Source: Helicobacteraceae bacterium (GTDB lineage Bacteria; Campylobacterota; Campylobacteria; Campylobacterales; Sulfurimonadaceae). From it: a DNA stretch of 64,000 nt. The notes beneath the pieces were generated by a model. That model did not search any database. It was not told the DNA's origin and saw only the letters and a list, made by a program, of their open reading frames with translations. The stretch covers positions 28,384 through 92,383 of the forward strand of contig WFNF01000140.1 of the NCBI GenBank assembly GCA_015488775.1. Reading direction: 5' to 3'. This document shows, one piece after another, positions 62,137 to 64,000 of this stretch. The number at the start of each line of letters is the position of its first letter. Position 1 is the stretch's first letter. The position numbers were made by a program, and so were the translations under genes.

Positions 62137-63927
62137 ATGAGAATACTGCTCCTTTCCATCTTTTTACTTAGCTTTTTAAAAGCATCTTCTGATCAAATTA
62201 TCATTGTTGGGACTTTTGGTGTCAAAAAGTATGCCATTGAAACTAAAAATACTCTTTCCAATAGTTTTAAAAAATCAAAAGAAATTTCATCTTTGCAACA
62301 AAAATATGAATTTGAAGTAAAATTTAAAAAAAATGGTTCGTACTATATTGTAACTATTGAACCTATAGATAATCAATCTTTGTTAAAAACATTACTAGAA
62401 TTTACAAAAAAAGTAGAAAAAGATGCTTATATATTTTTACCAAAAAAAATTAAAAAGTCAATAAATAGTGATAATGATAATGATAATGATGAAGACATAT
62501 ATGATGAGATTGAAAATAACCAAAGTGATTCAATACAAGAATATATTGATAGTGAAATTAAAGAAGACATGACTCGAAATATAGACGAAATAGTTGAATA
62601 TCCTAATTTTGTAGAAAATAATTATACAAATAGTGCTTCAAATGGTGATACTATTGAATCTAGTGTGCAAAAAAAAGAAATTATTAATCAAAAAGATGTA
62701 ATAGTAGAGAATTCACATAATAAAGGTAAAGTAATGAGTGTTACAACTTTTGAGTCAAAGAGTGAACTTGAATCATTTTTAGAAAATATTGGTCTCAGCC
62801 AGATGGAGTTTTTTGCAGCTATTGCAATATTAGTTTTAATTATTCTTTTTATTATATATAAAAAGACACAAAAACCTAAAAGAGAGTTAGGTGATATTAT
62901 TTTAGAAAATTCTGCTCAAGAAGATGAATTTGATAATGATGATGAAGAACCTGTTGTAGTTGTTGAGGACGATTTTGATAATGTTGATGATATATCTAAA
63001 AATGATAGTTTTAATACTGAAGAAGAAACTAGCATCGAAGAGCTACAAGAAACATTTTCACCACCTATAGTTGAAAACAACAATTCAATAAATAGAAAGC
63101 TTAGAAATGCTCCAGCACATAGCTCAAAAATAGACAAAAGTGCTTTTAAAGATTTTTCTGGTGTTAAGATAATAATGGCTGAAGATAATATTATAAATCA
63201 AAAAGTTTTAAATGGTATGTTAAATGAATCTGGGATTGAACTTATTTTAGCAGAAGATGGGCAAGTGTGTTTAAACATACTTAGAAGTAGAGATGATATT
63301 GATTTAGTTCTAATGGATGCTCACATGCCAATTATGGACGGTTTTCAAGCTACAATTGAGATAAGAAAAGATAGTTCAATATCTCATGTTCCTGTTGTAG
63401 CCTTGAGTGGTGATGTTGCTTCTGATGATATTAAACATATGAAATCAGTTGGTATGGATGACACCTTGGCAAAACCTGTCATTATGGAAAAACTTTATGA
63501 TATGATTTATATATACACAGATTTTTTATCATCAACACCTGTTGAAGCACCTAAGGTTAAATCTATTGCTAAAGAGAAAACAGATGGTATGATGGAGTTA
63601 AATATTGATCAGGGTATTGATATTTGTGGTGGAGATGAGGATATGTATAAAGAACTATTGTCTGAATTTGCTCAATCATATTCTAACTCAACAAAAGAGG
63701 TAGTAACCTTACTAAATGCTAAGAAAATAGATGAAACTATAAATCATCTAATAGATGTAAAAGGTGTTGTATCTAATTTAGGTTCTGCTCAATACGCATC
63801 ATTTATAGAATCATTTATAGTGGCTTTAAAAGATAAAAATGTAGCAGATATAAAGTCACTATTTAAAGAGTACTCCTCACATATGAAAAAACTTTTTATA
63901 GATATTAAAGAGTATGAAAATTCTTAA
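62137..63927 (+). CDS. membrane-anchored receiver protein with SPOR-like periplasmic part and degenerate HPt
   Basis: 596 residues. A signal peptide or anchor (residues 1-16) is followed by a SPOR-like domain (about 19-104: IIIVGTFGVKKYAIETKNTL, SYYIVTIEP), an acidic linker and a membrane helix (225-241). Inside the cell comes a receiver domain (343-458) with D394, S424 and K446, then an HPt-like helical domain (about 488-590). There the phospho-acceptor position before K542-G543 is I539, so the usual His is missing; H537 lies two residues off. There is no kinase domain. The N-terminal part resembles cell-wall binding proteins, so it may pass an envelope signal. The next gene is beyond the window. 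Confidence 0.75.
   Translation: MRILLLSIFLLSFLKASSDQIIIVGTFGVKKYAIETKNTLSNSFKKSKEISSLQQKYEFEVKFKKNGSYYIVTIEPIDNQSLLKTLLEFTKKVEKDAYIFLPKKIKKSINSDNDNDNDEDIYDEIENNQSDSIQEYIDSEIKEDMTRNIDEIVEYPNFVENNYTNSASNGDTIESSVQKKEIINQKDVIVENSHNKGKVMSVTTFESKSELESFLENIGLSQMEFFAAIAILVLIILFIIYKKTQKPKRELGDIILENSAQEDEFDNDDEEPVVVVEDDFDNVDDISKNDSFNTEEETSIEELQETFSPPIVENNNSINRKLRNAPAHSSKIDKSAFKDFSGVKIIMAEDNIINQKVLNGMLNESGIELILAEDGQVCLNILRSRDDIDLVLMDAHMPIMDGFQATIEIRKDSSISHVPVVALSGDVASDDIKHMKSVGMDDTLAKPVIMEKLYDMIYIYTDFLSSTPVEAPKVKSIAKEKTDGMMELNIDQGIDICGGDEDMYKELLSEFAQSYSNSTKEVVTLLNAKKIDETINHLIDVKGVVSNLGSAQYASFIESFIVALKDKNVADIKSLFKEYSSHMKKLFIDIKEYENS
62470..62487. repeat. hexamer tandem repeat (GATAAT x3)
   Basis: Three exact copies in the acidic linker of the receiver protein, coding for Asp-Asn repeats. 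Changes in number would keep the frame. Confidence 0.7.
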
Positions 63928-63931
63928 ACAA

Positions 63932-63957
63932 TTAAATCCAAATTTATTTGGATTTAA
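63932..63957. terminator. 12-bp perfect inverted repeat after the receiver gene
   Basis: TTAAATCCAAAT and ATTTGGATTTAA are separated by two bases, 4 nt after the stop. A strong stem, with only a short T stretch behind. The last 40 bases of the window show no further feature. Confidence 0.6.
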
Positions 63958-64000
63958 ACTTTACAAATCCTCTCCTACTCATATTTATAAACATTAATAT

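Noticed and set aside
1..64000. tRNA, rRNA, CRISPR arrays, insertion sequences, prophage genes
   Set aside because: Looked for by eye on both strands and none seen; short RNAs could still be missed.

Overview
The window is chromosomal DNA from a Campylobacterota (Epsilonproteobacteria) bacterium, most likely a free-living, Sulfurimonas-like one. It is very AT-rich, with short or overlapping gene spacing and frequent TTG/GTG starts. The protein set is typical of the group: cytoplasmic FlgS-type flagellar kinase, class II DAHP synthase, membrane-anchored MurF, a CiaD-like protein, and FapA/DUF342. As I remember the Campylobacter jejuni NCTC 11168 gene order, several neighbourhoods match it: atpB-gatB-gpsA, accD-rlmH-dksA-membrane protein-dus, and cvpA-fur-lysS-glyA-DUF1882-SPOR. 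The genus is an inference. I see no tRNA, rRNA, CRISPR array, transposase or prophage.

Layout. 1-9.7 kb is a co-directional run: EAL-protein tail, outer-membrane protein, tlyA, ribF, atpB, a small membrane protein, a ThiE/TenI-like gene, gatB, a K+ channel with its own RCK domains plus a separate RCK protein, gpsA and an SLC13-type anion transporter. 10-16 kb holds a Dabb protein, an ABC-F ATPase, a fatty-acid desaturase with a structured leader, a WGR/TPR protein and a lipoprotein. 16.1-19.1 kb is a small surface-polysaccharide cassette (outer-membrane protein, KpsC-half and KpsS-like Kdo transferases). 19-25 kb is dnaE, apeB and flgS. 25-29 kb, on the minus strand, has a second desaturase, cysS and murJ. 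29-36.4 kb runs fapA-like, ruvA, ddl, hydrolase, murF and a two-gene TRAP permease. 36.4-45.6 kb is accD, thiE, rlmH, dksA, a membrane protein, dus, a POTRA-less Omp85 barrel, leuD, leuB, a TPR protein, a CiaD-like protein, purU, trmL and a microprotein.

45.6-51.2 kb is the most unusual part. It has an S24 (LexA/CI-type) regulator, a divergent 28-codon microprotein, an NlpC/P60 lipoprotein, a mini flagellar-rod-like protein, and nadK-recN. Three copies of a palindromic site (ATATG-N9-CATAT) lie beside the regulator promoter and around the nadK-recN promoter. Between nadK and recN is a coding element with three hairpins, followed by a second copy of the last 15 codons of nadK that differs only at synonymous positions. 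Together these suggest a local LexA-like circuit controlling a recombination-repair gene, and a protein-coding palindromic insertion.

51-64 kb holds a small membrane protein, tatD and a YgiQ-type radical SAM gene. Next comes the minus-strand cvpA-fur-lysS-glyA-DUF1882-SPOR-trpE group, then class II aroF, and finally a membrane-anchored receiver protein with a SPOR-like periplasmic part and an HPt-like end lacking the usual histidine.
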